A model generated the notes under the pieces. It saw nothing but the letters and a program-made list of their open reading frames with translations, did no database searches and was not told where the DNA came from. The position numbers and the translations under genes are program-made. This document shows positions 56,205 to 63,918 of a stretch of DNA of 64,000 nucleotides, piece by piece. The DNA comes from Thermococcus sp. JdFR-02 (GTDB taxonomy: Archaea > Methanobacteriota_B > Thermococci > Thermococcales > Thermococcaceae), in NCBI GenBank assembly GCA_002009975.1, contig MTLP01000042.1:62001-126000 (forward strand), given 5' to 3'. Within the stretch, counting starts at the first letter, position 1; each line of letters begins with the position of its first letter.

Positions 56205-56603
56205 ATGGGCAATATTGAAGCACCTATAATTGGAAAGGATGCTTTGGGAAGAAAAGTTGAAGATTTAAGTGTAGTTTCTTGGTGGGGAATAGACAGAAAA
56301 GAAATTGAGTGGTATCCAAAGATTGAGTACAATAAATGCTCTAGCTGTGGTCTGTGCTTCGTAACCTGTGGAAGAAGGGTCTTTGATTGGGATATCGAAA
56401 GTGTAAAGCCAATAGTTGCTCATCCATACAACTGTATGGTTGGATGCAACACTTGTGCAATGCTTTGTCCATGTGAGGCTATTAAATTTCCAGATAAAAG
56501 CTATCTAAGAAAAGTGACTACTAAAGCAAGAGTAGTTAAGAAGGCTTTGGCAATAGTTAATTCCATAGTATTAAACAGTGAAAAAGAAAAATCAAAGACC
56601 TAA
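56205..56603 (+). CDS. Ferredoxin-like protein with two [4Fe-4S] motifs
   Basis: A 132-residue protein with CX2CX2CX3C at Cys45, 48, 51, 55 and a second motif CX3CX2CX3CP at Cys77, 81, 84, 88, plus Cys90. The spacing in the second set differs from the usual CX2CX2CX3CP by one residue. The start is the ATG at 56205 after GGTGACAAAG. It is the last plus-strand gene before the copper island and ends in a 12-base overlap with the convergent thioredoxin gene. Confidence 0.85.
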   Translation: MGNIEAPIIGKDALGRKVEDLSVVSWWGIDRKEIEWYPKIEYNKCSSCGLCFVTCGRRVFDWDIESVKPIVAHPYNCMVGCNTCAMLCPCEAIKFPDKSYLRKVTTKARVVKKALAIVNSIVLNSEKEKSKT

Positions 56604-56903
56604 AAGCTTTTTTAACTTTTCTTCTACCTCTTCCTTTCTTCGCACCAAATTTTGTCTCCCGACTTCCTTACCTTTTCTCAAATAGACAAGCGTTGGCACA
56701 TTTAAGATATCAAAGCTCTGAGCAACCATTAAGTGCTTATTTATGTCAACTTCCCAAAACTTTACGTGTCCATACTCTTCACTCAACTCTTTCATGAAAG
56801 GCTCAATCATTCTACAAGGAGGGCAACCAGGAGAAGAAAACCAGAGAAGGGCATATTTTGCCCTCTTAATTCTCCCAAAGTCACCATCAAATTCTTTTAT
56901 CAT
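56592..56903 (-). CDS. Thioredoxin
   Basis: A 103-residue thioredoxin-fold protein with active site CPPC (Cys27-Cys30) and the cis-Pro in ILNVPTLVYL. The ATG at 56903 follows GAGGTGAGAGTG. It lies 10 bases after copA on the same strand and is likely to be cotranscribed with it, giving a thiol reductant for copper handling. Confidence 0.9.
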   Translation of the reverse strand: MIKEFDGDFGRIKRAKYALLWFSSPGCPPCRMIEPFMKELSEEYGHVKFWEVDINKHLMVAQSFDILNVPTLVYLRKGKEVGRQNLVRRKEEVEEKLKKLLGL

Positions 56904-56913
56904 CACTCTCACC

Positions 56914-59322
56914 TCAAATCCTAGCTTTCTTCAAAACTAACGAATTTGTAACCACACTAACACTACTCAATGACATTGCTCCAGCAGCCCATTCTGGTCT
57001 AAACTGTATCCCAAAGAGGACATAAGCTAAGCCAGCCGCTATTGGTATTAAGATTATGTTGTAAATCATAGCCCAGAAGAAGTTTTGCTTAATTTTTGAG
57101 AGCGTCTTTTGGCTGAGCTTTATTGCCTTAACCACATCTCTTAAGTCATTCTTCATGAGCACTATTTCACCGCTTTCCATTGCAATATCTGTGCCCGATG
57201 ACACGGCTATACCTATGTCTGCTTGGGCTAAAGCAGGTGCGTCGTTTATACCGTCTCCCACAAAGATAACTACTTCTCCCTTTTCTTGAAGCTTCTTCAC
57301 TTCGTTAGCCTTATCTTGAGGCAAAACCTCTGCTAGGACATAGTCTATATCAAGTTGCCTTGCTATTGCATTTGCAGTTCTTCTGTTATCTCCTGTGATC
57401 ATTCCAACTTTCTTACCCATCTTGTGAAGCTCTTCTATCGCTTCTTTTGCATGCTCTTTTATTGTATCTGCAATCCCAATAACGCCCACTATTCTGCCAT
57501 CAATTGCAACTATTATTGCTGTTTTTGCCTCATCTTCAAGCTTATGAAGAGCTTTTTCTACACTTTCTTCAATTGCGTAGCCGTTTTCTTTGAATAATTT
57601 CCTGTTTCCTGCTAAAATCTCTTTTTCATCTACTACTGCCCTCACACCTTTTCCTGTTATTGCCTCAAAGCTTTTCGGCTCTTTAATCTCTAAGCCAAGC
57701 TCTTGGGCTTTTCTAACTATTGCCTCTCCCAATGGATGCTCTGAACGCTTCTCTGCTGAAGCTACTAAGCTTAAAAGTTCTTTCTCATCCATGCCAAAAG
57801 GTATTATATCAGTAACCTCTGGCTTTCCTTTTGTTAGTGTTCCCGTTTTATCAAAGAGCACCACAGTAGCTTTCCTCGCTATCTCAAGCACTTCACCGTT
57901 CTTAATTAAAATTCCCATTTCAGCACCTTTGCCCATTCCAACAGTTAAAGCCGTTGGAGTTGCTAGACCAAATGCACATGGACAGGCTATTACTAAAACG
58001 CTGATTAGTGTTGTAAATGCAAAAATCAAAGGCTGCTTCGCTATAAAACCCCAATATACAAAGGATGCAAGGGCAATTGTTAGAACTATTGGAATGAAAT
58101 ATGTGACTACTTTATCGGCTATTCTTTGAATGGGTGGTCTTGTGTTTTGTGCTTCCTCTACAAGCTTGATAATTTGGGCTAAAACAGTATCTCCACCAAC
58201 TCTTTTTGCCTCAATTTTCAAAACTGAGTTTTTGTTGATCGTTCCACCAATTACCTCATCTCCTTTCTTCTTCAAGTTTGGAATTGGCTCCCCAGTTATC
58301 ATGGACTCATCGACATAGCTTTCCCCTTCAATTACAACGCCATCAACTGGAACTTTTTCTCCGGGTTTCACTATTACAGTATCTCCAACTTTAACCTGCG
58401 TTATTGGAACCTCGATTTCCCTCCCATCTCTAATTACAGTAGCTTTTTTAGCTTGAAGTCCCATTAGCTTTTTAATTGCCTCGCTTGTCCTTCCTTTTGC
58501 AACATGTTCCAAATATCTTCCAAGGAGAAGGAAGGCTAACAATAGCACACTTGCTTCGTAAAAGTTGTACTCCTTGGGCAAAATTCCAATTGTTGCTAAA
58601 ACACTGGCTATATAAGCTGAACCCACACCCATTGAATACATTACATCCATGTTGAGCGTTTTGTGTCTTAATGCTCTTATAGCGGCTAAGAACATCCCCT
58701 TCCCAGAATAAGCAATAACTGGCGTTGCTAATGCAAGCTGTATCCACAGCATATATGGAATCTCAAAATCAAATCCAAAAAGCCATCTATAAGTCATTAA
58801 GGTTATTATTCCTCCGAATGTCCAAGCAACGATAAGTTTTTTCTTCATGTCTCTTAGATAATTCTCCCTCGCTTCCTTTTCTATGTCTATGCTCTCTTCC
58901 CCCTCGACCCCTAAAAACTTATATCCAAACTCTTCTATTGTTTTTTGAATATCGTCCATGCTAATTAATGTTGGATCATAACTAACTGTAGCTTTCTCAG
59001 TTGCAAGATTAACTTTAACATCCAGAACTCCTGGAAGTTCCTTCAACGCCATTTCTATTGTTTTCACACATGATGCACAACTCATGCCGCCAATTTTAAT
59101 TATTGCATTCCTCTTTTCCCTAACAACACCGTAACCAACACTTTCTATCGCCCTAATTATTTGAGTTATACCCACTTTTGATTCATCAAATTTAATATAT
59201 GCACTTTCTGTTGCTAGATTAACTTTTGCCTCTTTTACACCATCCAAATCTTTAAGTGCCATTTCTATGGTTTTAGCACACGATGCACAACTCATTCCAG
59301 TAATCTTAATATTCATCTCCAT
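56914..59322 (-). CDS. copA: Copper-exporting P1B-type ATPase CopA
   Basis: An 802-residue pump with two N-terminal heavy-metal-associated domains (MXCXXC motifs GMSCASC near residues 8-14 and GGMSCASC near 77-84). The transmembrane CPC is in ACPCAFGLATP, the phosphorylation site is DKTGTLTKG, the SEHPLG motif and GDGINDAPAL are intact. It exports Cu+. The ATG at 59322 lies behind GGAGGTGG. CopR is encoded divergently. Confidence 0.96.
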   Translation of the reverse strand: MEMNIKITGMSCASCAKTIEMALKDLDGVKEAKVNLATESAYIKFDESKVGITQIIRAIESVGYGVVREKRNAIIKIGGMSCASCVKTIEMALKELPGVLDVKVNLATEKATVSYDPTLISMDDIQKTIEEFGYKFLGVEGEESIDIEKEARENYLRDMKKKLIVAWTFGGIITLMTYRWLFGFDFEIPYMLWIQLALATPVIAYSGKGMFLAAIRALRHKTLNMDVMYSMGVGSAYIASVLATIGILPKEYNFYEASVLLLAFLLLGRYLEHVAKGRTSEAIKKLMGLQAKKATVIRDGREIEVPITQVKVGDTVIVKPGEKVPVDGVVIEGESYVDESMITGEPIPNLKKKGDEVIGGTINKNSVLKIEAKRVGGDTVLAQIIKLVEEAQNTRPPIQRIADKVVTYFIPIVLTIALASFVYWGFIAKQPLIFAFTTLISVLVIACPCAFGLATPTALTVGMGKGAEMGILIKNGEVLEIARKATVVLFDKTGTLTKGKPEVTDIIPFGMDEKELLSLVASAEKRSEHPLGEAIVRKAQELGLEIKEPKSFEAITGKGVRAVVDEKEILAGNRKLFKENGYAIEESVEKALHKLEDEAKTAIIVAIDGRIVGVIGIADTIKEHAKEAIEELHKMGKKVGMITGDNRRTANAIARQLDIDYVLAEVLPQDKANEVKKLQEKGEVVIFVGDGINDAPALAQADIGIAVSSGTDIAMESGEIVLMKNDLRDVVKAIKLSQKTLSKIKQNFFWAMIYNIILIPIAAGLAYVLFGIQFRPEWAAGAMSLSSVSVVTNSLVLKKARI

Positions 59323-59411
59323 GAGGATCCACCTCCAATTGATATTCTATTAAGAAGGATTATTGAAGTTATTTTTTGACAAAGTGTAAATATAGGCAGG
59401 AAAATTTTTAT

Positions 59412-59423
59412 AGTTTGAAAACT
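59412..59423. promoter_or_regulatory. AGTTT-GA-AAACT palindrome in the copR promoter
   Basis: AGTTTgaAAACT lies directly downstream of the TATA-like ATTTTTATAG and upstream of the predicted copR start. It is in the copA-copR spacer, where a copper regulator would act. Confidence 0.5.
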
Positions 59424-59448
59424 CAATAGACCCCATGGAGGGTTTAAG

Positions 59449-60051
59449 ATGGTAAAGCTTGATGAAGTTGATCTAAAGCTGATCTATTTGCTGAGAGATA
59501 ACTCAAGACTTAGCATTTCCGAGTTGGCAGAACTTTTAGGTTTAAGTAGACCAACAGTAAAGTCTCGGTTAGAGAAGTTAGAAAAGGAGGGAATAATTCA
59601 AAAATATACTATAAAGCTCTCTCCAGAACTTGAGAGGGCAGAAAACATAGTAATAATGATTGTAAAAACTGAAGACCCCGAAAGTCTTGAAAACTTCAAC
59701 GAAATCATTGAGATTAACAAATTTACAAGCAAAAAGCACGTCATAAAAGTTGCTGTGGAAAACATGAAACAGCTCAGACAAGTCATTGAAGGAGCAGGGT
59801 TTGAAGTAATTGAAATAATGCCTGTCTTAGAGATGAGGGAGAGGGAGAGACCTATTAAGATAAGGGTTCCATTCAAGTGTGATTACTGTGGGAAAGAGAT
59901 TGTTGAAGAACCTATCGTTTATAAATACCGCAACAAAGTTTATTTCTTCTGCTGTGAGACTTGCTTTAGAGAGTTTAAAAAAGCGAGGGAGAATATAGAG
60001 AAATTCAAACTATCTGAAGGACAAAAGGTAGAGGAGGCTCACAAGCACTAA
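59449..60051 (+). CDS. copR: CopR, Lrp-type copper regulator with TRASH domain
   Basis: A 200-residue regulator. The N-terminal helix-turn-helix is Lrp/AsnC-like (about 1-55). The C-terminal TRASH domain has Cys144, Cys147, Cys168 and Cys172, with an extra Cys169, a metal-sensing arrangement shown to bind copper in related Thermococcales regulators. It ends AHKH. The reading frame overlaps the convergent CcdA-like gene end by 42 bases. Regulation of copA is inferred from the divergent layout. Confidence 0.92.
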   Translation: MVKLDEVDLKLIYLLRDNSRLSISELAELLGLSRPTVKSRLEKLEKEGIIQKYTIKLSPELERAENIVIMIVKTEDPESLENFNEIIEINKFTSKKHVIKVAVENMKQLRQVIEGAGFEVIEIMPVLEMRERERPIKIRVPFKCDYCGKEIVEEPIVYKYRNKVYFFCCETCFREFKKARENIEKFKLSEGQKVEEAHKH

Positions 60052-60444
60052 TGCAACTCCCATAGCTAAGTCTCCCCTACCACTTATTTTTGAGAAGCTG
60101 TTTAGAGCATTTTCTATTTTTGGAATTTTCTTTCCATAGTGGAAACTAACGGTAATTAGCAGTAAAGGTGCGATGAATATCAAGTTGTAAAATGCTAAGA
60201 GAGAAATTTTAACTCCAAAGCTAAAACTTTGGGAAAGAATTGAGGTAATGAGCAAATAGGGCGGTAGAGTGCATATCAACGATAAAACGGACATAACAGC
60301 TCCAACTGCAAAAGCACTTAATGGAGATGTTGCTTTTTCCAAAATTTTGTTACTTTTTTCTTTGAATGGATTTGAAAGCCTAACTTCCAGTGTTCCGAGA
60401 GCTCTTAGAATTTTATAAATCCCGACAGACAAACTAAACGCCAC
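60010..60444 (-). pseudogene. CcdA-like membrane protein, C-terminal part (frameshifted)
   Basis: This 144-residue frame continues the membrane protein that starts in the previous frame. It has SPLSAFAVGAVMSV followed by SLICTLPPYLL, similar to the second-cysteine loop of CcdA (CTGGPY), and more helices. It would begin at a GTG inside the end of the first frame with no ribosome binding site; joining the two frames by one base shift near 60434-60444 gives a CcdA of normal length. A real break, a programmed shift or a sequencing error are all possible. Confidence 0.6.
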
Positions 60445-60676
60445 CTGTGAAGGAAAGCCCTATTTTTAGAATTTTTTGCTCATCAATTAAGGCTATCATT
60501 GAGAGCAGGAAAATTATCATAATGAACATGATTGGTCTCAGGGAATTTAAAAGCCCAAAAACTATAAGAGAAACTATTAAGCCTTCAGAATTAAATTCCT
60601 CAAATCCAGAACCATAAACATTTGGAAAAAAGAGTAAAGCGATCAAAATTGTAATTATTAAACCTCTTAACTTCAA
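60434..60676 (-). pseudogene. CcdA-like membrane protein, N-terminal part (frameshifted)
   Basis: An 80-residue frame that starts most plausibly at TTG 60676 (GAGGTG upstream) with a signal-like segment, then EGLIVSLIVFGLLNSLRPIMFIMIIFLLS. CcdA proteins have DGxNPC at this place; here it is NSLRP, so the first redox cysteine is missing. The frame ends in GLSFTGG-V-stop, and the next frame begins AFSLSVGIY, which reads as its continuation. Confidence 0.6.
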
Positions 60677-60686
60677 AAGCATCACC

Positions 60687-61040
60687 TCAATGTTCCATTG
60701 AAGGCTTACCTACGCGGAAAATTTCCACCGTTGAATTATCCTTCATACGTATATTGACTTTATCTCCTCTTGAGAGACATGGAACGTCAATTGGATGAGT
60801 ATAACGTACTTTTATTACCTCCTCATTAGCTTGTATTATAGCCGTACATGTAAGTGTTGTATAAGATTCATTTGGCACGCAATCTCTGTCTGCTAAAACC
60901 TTGGCACTTTCAGCATTTATTGGCTTTCCTTCAACCAAAGTGCCAATAAAAACATCTTGTCGCTCATTATTGTTTAGGGTTATAGAAAAAAGCAAAAAGA
61001 GGCTAGATAATACTATAAAAAGCAAGAAAAGCTTTTTCAT
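60687..61040 (-). CDS. Small secreted or membrane-anchored protein
   Basis: A 117-residue protein with an N-terminal hydrophobic signal or anchor (about 1-22) and a beta-rich remainder with three cysteines (two in DRDCVPNESYTTLTC). It ends KPSMEH. Not recognised as a known copper protein. The position between the Met/His-rich gene and the CcdA-like gene indicates a periplasm-like or external thiol or metal role. Confidence 0.65.
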   Translation of the reverse strand: MKKLFLLFIVLSSLFLLFSITLNNNERQDVFIGTLVEGKPINAESAKVLADRDCVPNESYTTLTCTAIIQANEEVIKVRYTHPIDVPCLSRGDKVNIRMKDNSTVEIFRVGKPSMEH

Positions 61041-61072
61041 CTCATCACCTCATAAAAATAAAAAATTAAAGA

Positions 61073-61393
61073 TCATTCTTCATCTTCTTCAAAGCCCATC
61101 ATTCTTTCGCAATACTCGTGCATTTCCTTCCAGCCTTCGCCCATGTGCTCTTCCATCTCTTTTTCCATTTCTTCGTGCATTTCTGCAAAGTCTCCACTTT
61201 CCATAAATGCTTCCATTTCCTCATGCATGTCTTCATTCATCATTCCATGACCCATCATTCCACCGTGCATTCCCCAAACGGGCATTCTGAAACTTTTTTC
61301 ATAGTTATAGTTAAATCCCGAGTGAGCTAAGCCTATTGGAATTGCGATGAGCGCTCCAAGTAAAAATCCAACTAATATTGACTTCCACTCCAT
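61073..61393 (-). CDS. Met/His-rich membrane-anchored protein, candidate copper binder
   Basis: A 106-residue protein with one N-terminal membrane anchor (about 5-24) followed by an external tail with 16 Met and 6 His among residues 25-106, in repeated MH, HGGMM and MGHGMM patterns (MH pairs at 42/43, 56/57, 72/73 and 91/92). The ending FEEDEE is acidic. Such composition is typical of Cu(I) binding proteins. The ATG at 61393 is behind GGTGATAAAG. It is the first gene of a four-gene minus-strand set. Confidence 0.75.
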   Translation of the reverse strand: MEWKSILVGFLLGALIAIPIGLAHSGFNYNYEKSFRMPVWGMHGGMMGHGMMNEDMHEEMEAFMESGDFAEMHEEMEKEMEEHMGEGWKEMHEYCERMMGFEEDEE

Positions 61394-61549
61394 CTTTATC
61401 ACCTTCTTTTGTTGTTCTATCTATATACTTTGAGCTAAATGCTAATAGGCTTATTATTTTCAATATGAAAAAGTCATACATTTTGATTTGCCGAAGTGTA
61501 AGAACAAAATTAATTTAAAGTTTCCATATAGTTAAGTTCAGTGAGAAAG

Positions 61550-62158
61550 ATGTCCAAAACGGCTAAAAAGTATGATAGATTTTCGAAGATTTATGACCTT
61601 TTTGAAAGTCCAATGGAGATGAGAGCTTTTTCAAAGTACAGAAAGAAAGCGTTAAGCTTAGCTAGGGGTAAAGTCCTTGAAGTAGGTGTCGGGACTGGCA
61701 AAAATTTCCCCTATTATCCAAAAGATGTTGAAGTAATTGGGATAGACTTCAGCAAAGGAATGCTTGAAAAAGCTGAAAAAAGAAAGAAGGAGCTCGGTTT
61801 AGAAAATGTTAAGCTTCTCCTGATGGATGTACAAAACTTGGAGTTTGAGGACAATACTTTTGACACCGTTGTTAGCACCTTTGTGTTCTGCACAGTGCCT
61901 GATCCAATTAAAGGGCTAAAAGAGGTTTATAGGGTTTTAAAACCGGGAGGAAAGGCGATATTTTTGGAGCATATGAAAAGTGAATCAAAGCTTTTGAACA
62001 TTCCACTCTACCTAATGGACCCGATAATGAGAGCACTGGTGGGCACTTCAATGGTGAGGGAAACACAGAAGAACATTGGAAAAGCTGGCTTTAGGATAGA
62101 AAAGGTTGAAAATCTCTTTTTTGACATTGTGAGGTTCATAATTGCTACAAAAGATTAA
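61550..62158 (+). CDS. Class I SAM-dependent methyltransferase
   Basis: A 202-residue methyltransferase with motif I LEVGVGTG near residues 44-51, VIGIDFS and VLKPGGKAIFLEH. The last 40 residues are hydrophobic, suggesting a lipid or small hydrophobic substrate. It ends 2 bases from the convergent Cys-rich regulator gene. The ATG at 61550 is preceded by GTGAGAAAG. Confidence 0.85.
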   Translation: MSKTAKKYDRFSKIYDLFESPMEMRAFSKYRKKALSLARGKVLEVGVGTGKNFPYYPKDVEVIGIDFSKGMLEKAEKRKKELGLENVKLLLMDVQNLEFEDNTFDTVVSTFVFCTVPDPIKGLKEVYRVLKPGGKAIFLEHMKSESKLLNIPLYLMDPIMRALVGTSMVRETQKNIGKAGFRIEKVENLFFDIVRFIIATKD

Positions 62159-62160
62159 CA

Positions 62161-62721
62161 CTATCTCCTATCGTTGAATCCTCTGAAATAGACTGTTGCT
62201 GGACAGCCTTTGCATCTCTTTTCATAGAGGTAACAGTCTCTACAAATCTTCCCGCATGGGGCTATTTCCTTCGTAGGAGAAATCTTAAGATCGATGAACT
62301 CTGGATAGGCTGGAGCCTCTCCAATGGACACATCCATACTTTTCACATTTTTAAGAGGTCTTATTGTGTTCTCTATTGTTGCTTCCAAGAGAAAATTGCT
62401 CTCCGCTATTAGGGCTATATTAAGGTTGTACTTTCCTGTTGTTGGTGCTACAAAGATTGTCCTGGGACATTTAGCGAAGATGTCTGCAAGTTTAATCGCT
62501 TCCTCCATACTCTCGACCTGCAAATTTACAACAGCACATTTAAAACCCCTCTCCTTTATGTTGAGGAGAGCTTTTATCGTGATGTCCTTTCGCTTGATCA
62601 GCTTTTCAAGCCTTTCTTTGACAGATGGATGGCTCAAGCCAAGTTCTTTCGCTATTTCTGTGAGCTTTGCACGCCCGTTCTTTCTCAGTATTTGATAAAT
62701 TTTCAAGTCCCTTTCGTCCAT
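62161..62721 (-). CDS. Lrp/AsnC-type regulator with Cys-rich C-terminus
   Basis: A 186-residue regulator with an N-terminal winged helix (1-50) and a RAM-like domain (60-140). The C-terminus has CX3CX2CX6CX2C (Cys156, 160, 163, 170, 173), of the DUF3795-like pattern C-GKICRDC...RCKGC, suited to Zn or an Fe-S cluster and thus to redox or sulfur sensing. It is divergent from the DUF2892 gene, with a shared element in both leaders. Confidence 0.85.
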   Translation of the reverse strand: MDERDLKIYQILRKNGRAKLTEIAKELGLSHPSVKERLEKLIKRKDITIKALLNIKERGFKCAVVNLQVESMEEAIKLADIFAKCPRTIFVAPTTGKYNLNIALIAESNFLLEATIENTIRPLKNVKSMDVSIGEAPAYPEFIDLKISPTKEIAPCGKICRDCYLYEKRCKGCPATVYFRGFNDRR

Positions 62722-62727
62722 AACATC

Positions 62728-62744
62728 ACCTACATTTTGTAGGT
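62728..62744. promoter_or_regulatory. 7+3+7 inverted repeat at the Lrp regulator start
   Basis: ACCTACAtttTGTAGGT is a perfect inverted repeat whose edge overlaps the GGTGAT ribosome binding site of the regulator. An autoregulatory operator or translational hairpin is likely. Confidence 0.65.
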
Positions 62745-62790
62745 AATTACTTTAATTTTTGTGGAAAAATAATATAAATCTTTCTAAATA

Positions 62791-62808
62791 CATACAAAAT
62801 TGAGGTGA
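62791..62808. promoter_or_regulatory. Partner element in the DUF2892 leader
   Basis: CATACAAAATTGAGGTGA matches the minus-strand version of the neighbouring inverted repeat, CCTACAAAATGTAGGTGA, in 15 of 18 positions. It overlaps the predicted transcription start and ribosome binding site of the divergent gene; the TATA-like AATATAAATC is about 20 bases upstream. Confidence 0.55.
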
Positions 62809-62813
62809 CTGCG

Positions 62814-63014
62814 ATGGAGAAAAATGAGGGAACAGTTGATAGAGTTGTAAGGACATTAGTAGGACTGGTCTTGCTTTCTCTTGGAGTCCTGAATATGGTG
62901 CCATACAAAACAGTAGTCCTTCTTATAGGACTTATAGCGATTGTCACGGGCTTAACCGGATTTTGCGCCATTTATAAACTTGTGGGCATAAATACCTGCA
63001 GAGGGCAATGTTGA
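62814..63014 (+). CDS. DUF2892-family small membrane protein
   Basis: A 66-residue protein with two transmembrane helices in the YgaP-type DUF2892 pattern (ENEGTVDRVVRTLVGLVLLSL-like start, later VVLLIGLIAIVTGLTGFCAIYKLVGINTC). Two further cysteines (Cys in NTCRGQC) follow. The ATG at 62814 lies behind GAGGTGACTGCG. Often linked to rhodanese and sulfur genes. Confidence 0.85.
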   Translation: MEKNEGTVDRVVRTLVGLVLLSLGVLNMVPYKTVVLLIGLIAIVTGLTGFCAIYKLVGINTCRGQC

Positions 63015-63048
63015 TAGCAACTTGCCACGAAGCGCAAAGGGATGTACT

Positions 63049-63690
63049 ATGGAGAGGGAGTATAAGGCTCTAATCATCTCAGGAGAGCTTTTAATTTTTG
63101 TTACTCTACTTACTCTCTTGTCAGGATTTTTCACGACCAAGAACTTTTTAGTGGACAAATGGATAAGCTATTCCTCTGCCTACAGAATTCACACAATTAT
63201 ACTCCCAATAATCTTTATTCCCCTCCTTTACGTCCACTCCCTCGCAGGCATTTTGATAGCTACCGAGAGAGTAAGAGCTTTGAACAAAGGCATAATAAGG
63301 AAGACCATAATGGTAATCTGGACACTCATATTTATGGGGTTGCTAGTACTTTACTTTGCCCAACCTGAATCAATAAGCTCTGAAAATAACAGCAGGAGTA
63401 TTTTAGCTCAGACTGCATCTCCTATTACAAATACCGAAAAAGAGGGGATAATCTTAACTCTCAAAGAGGTGTCAAAACATAACCAATCAAATGATTGCTG
63501 GATCATCGTAGAAGACAAAATTTACAACGTAACTAGCTTTCTAAGTATTCACCCTGGAGGGAGTGATGCCATAATTCCTTATTGTGGAACAAATGCGACC
63601 GAGATATTTTTCAGCAAGCACGATCAGGGGGCGTATGAGACACTACAACAATACTACATCGGAAAAATTGGGAATGTGGTTGAAAGATAG
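63049..63690 (+). CDS. Membrane protein with C-terminal cytochrome b5-like domain
   Basis: A 213-residue protein. Three transmembrane helices (about 7-27, 46-70 and 84-104) are followed by a Ser/Asn-rich linker and a cytochrome b5 domain (137-209) with the HPGG motif (His168) and a second candidate haem ligand His191. Helix 2 carries His48 and His63. The start is the ATG at 63049. The gene follows the DUF2892 gene by 34 bases and is probably in the same operon. Confidence 0.85.
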   Translation: MEREYKALIISGELLIFVTLLTLLSGFFTTKNFLVDKWISYSSAYRIHTIILPIIFIPLLYVHSLAGILIATERVRALNKGIIRKTIMVIWTLIFMGLLVLYFAQPESISSENNSRSILAQTASPITNTEKEGIILTLKEVSKHNQSNDCWIIVEDKIYNVTSFLSIHPGGSDAIIPYCGTNATEIFFSKHDQGAYETLQQYYIGKIGNVVER

Positions 63691-63783
63691 TACTTAAAGC
63701 TTCCCTTCTCCAATTTTGAAGGTTTGTGTTTTGAACTTGCCTTATTATAAATTTTTGATGGACAAAATTGTATAAAAACTGGA

Positions 63784-63802
63784 AAAAGGTTAAAAACCTT
63801 TT
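63784..63802. repeat. 8+3+8 inverted repeat upstream of the last gene
   Basis: AAAAGGTT-AAA-AACCTTTT is a perfect inverted repeat. It contains GTTaaaAAC, the core SurR motif, but not the extension, and lies about 80 bases upstream of a TATA-like GATATATATG. The 228-base spacer between the b5 gene and the last gene holds nothing else that I recognise. Confidence 0.45.
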
Positions 63803-63918
63803 ATCTCAAACCTTTTGTTAAATAAATCCGAATTATTTTCGATTTTTCAAAAAGCAGTTTTGCCACAACCGAAAGATATATATGCATTTTTATTCATCTT
63901 TGAGTAGGTGAGGGCTAA

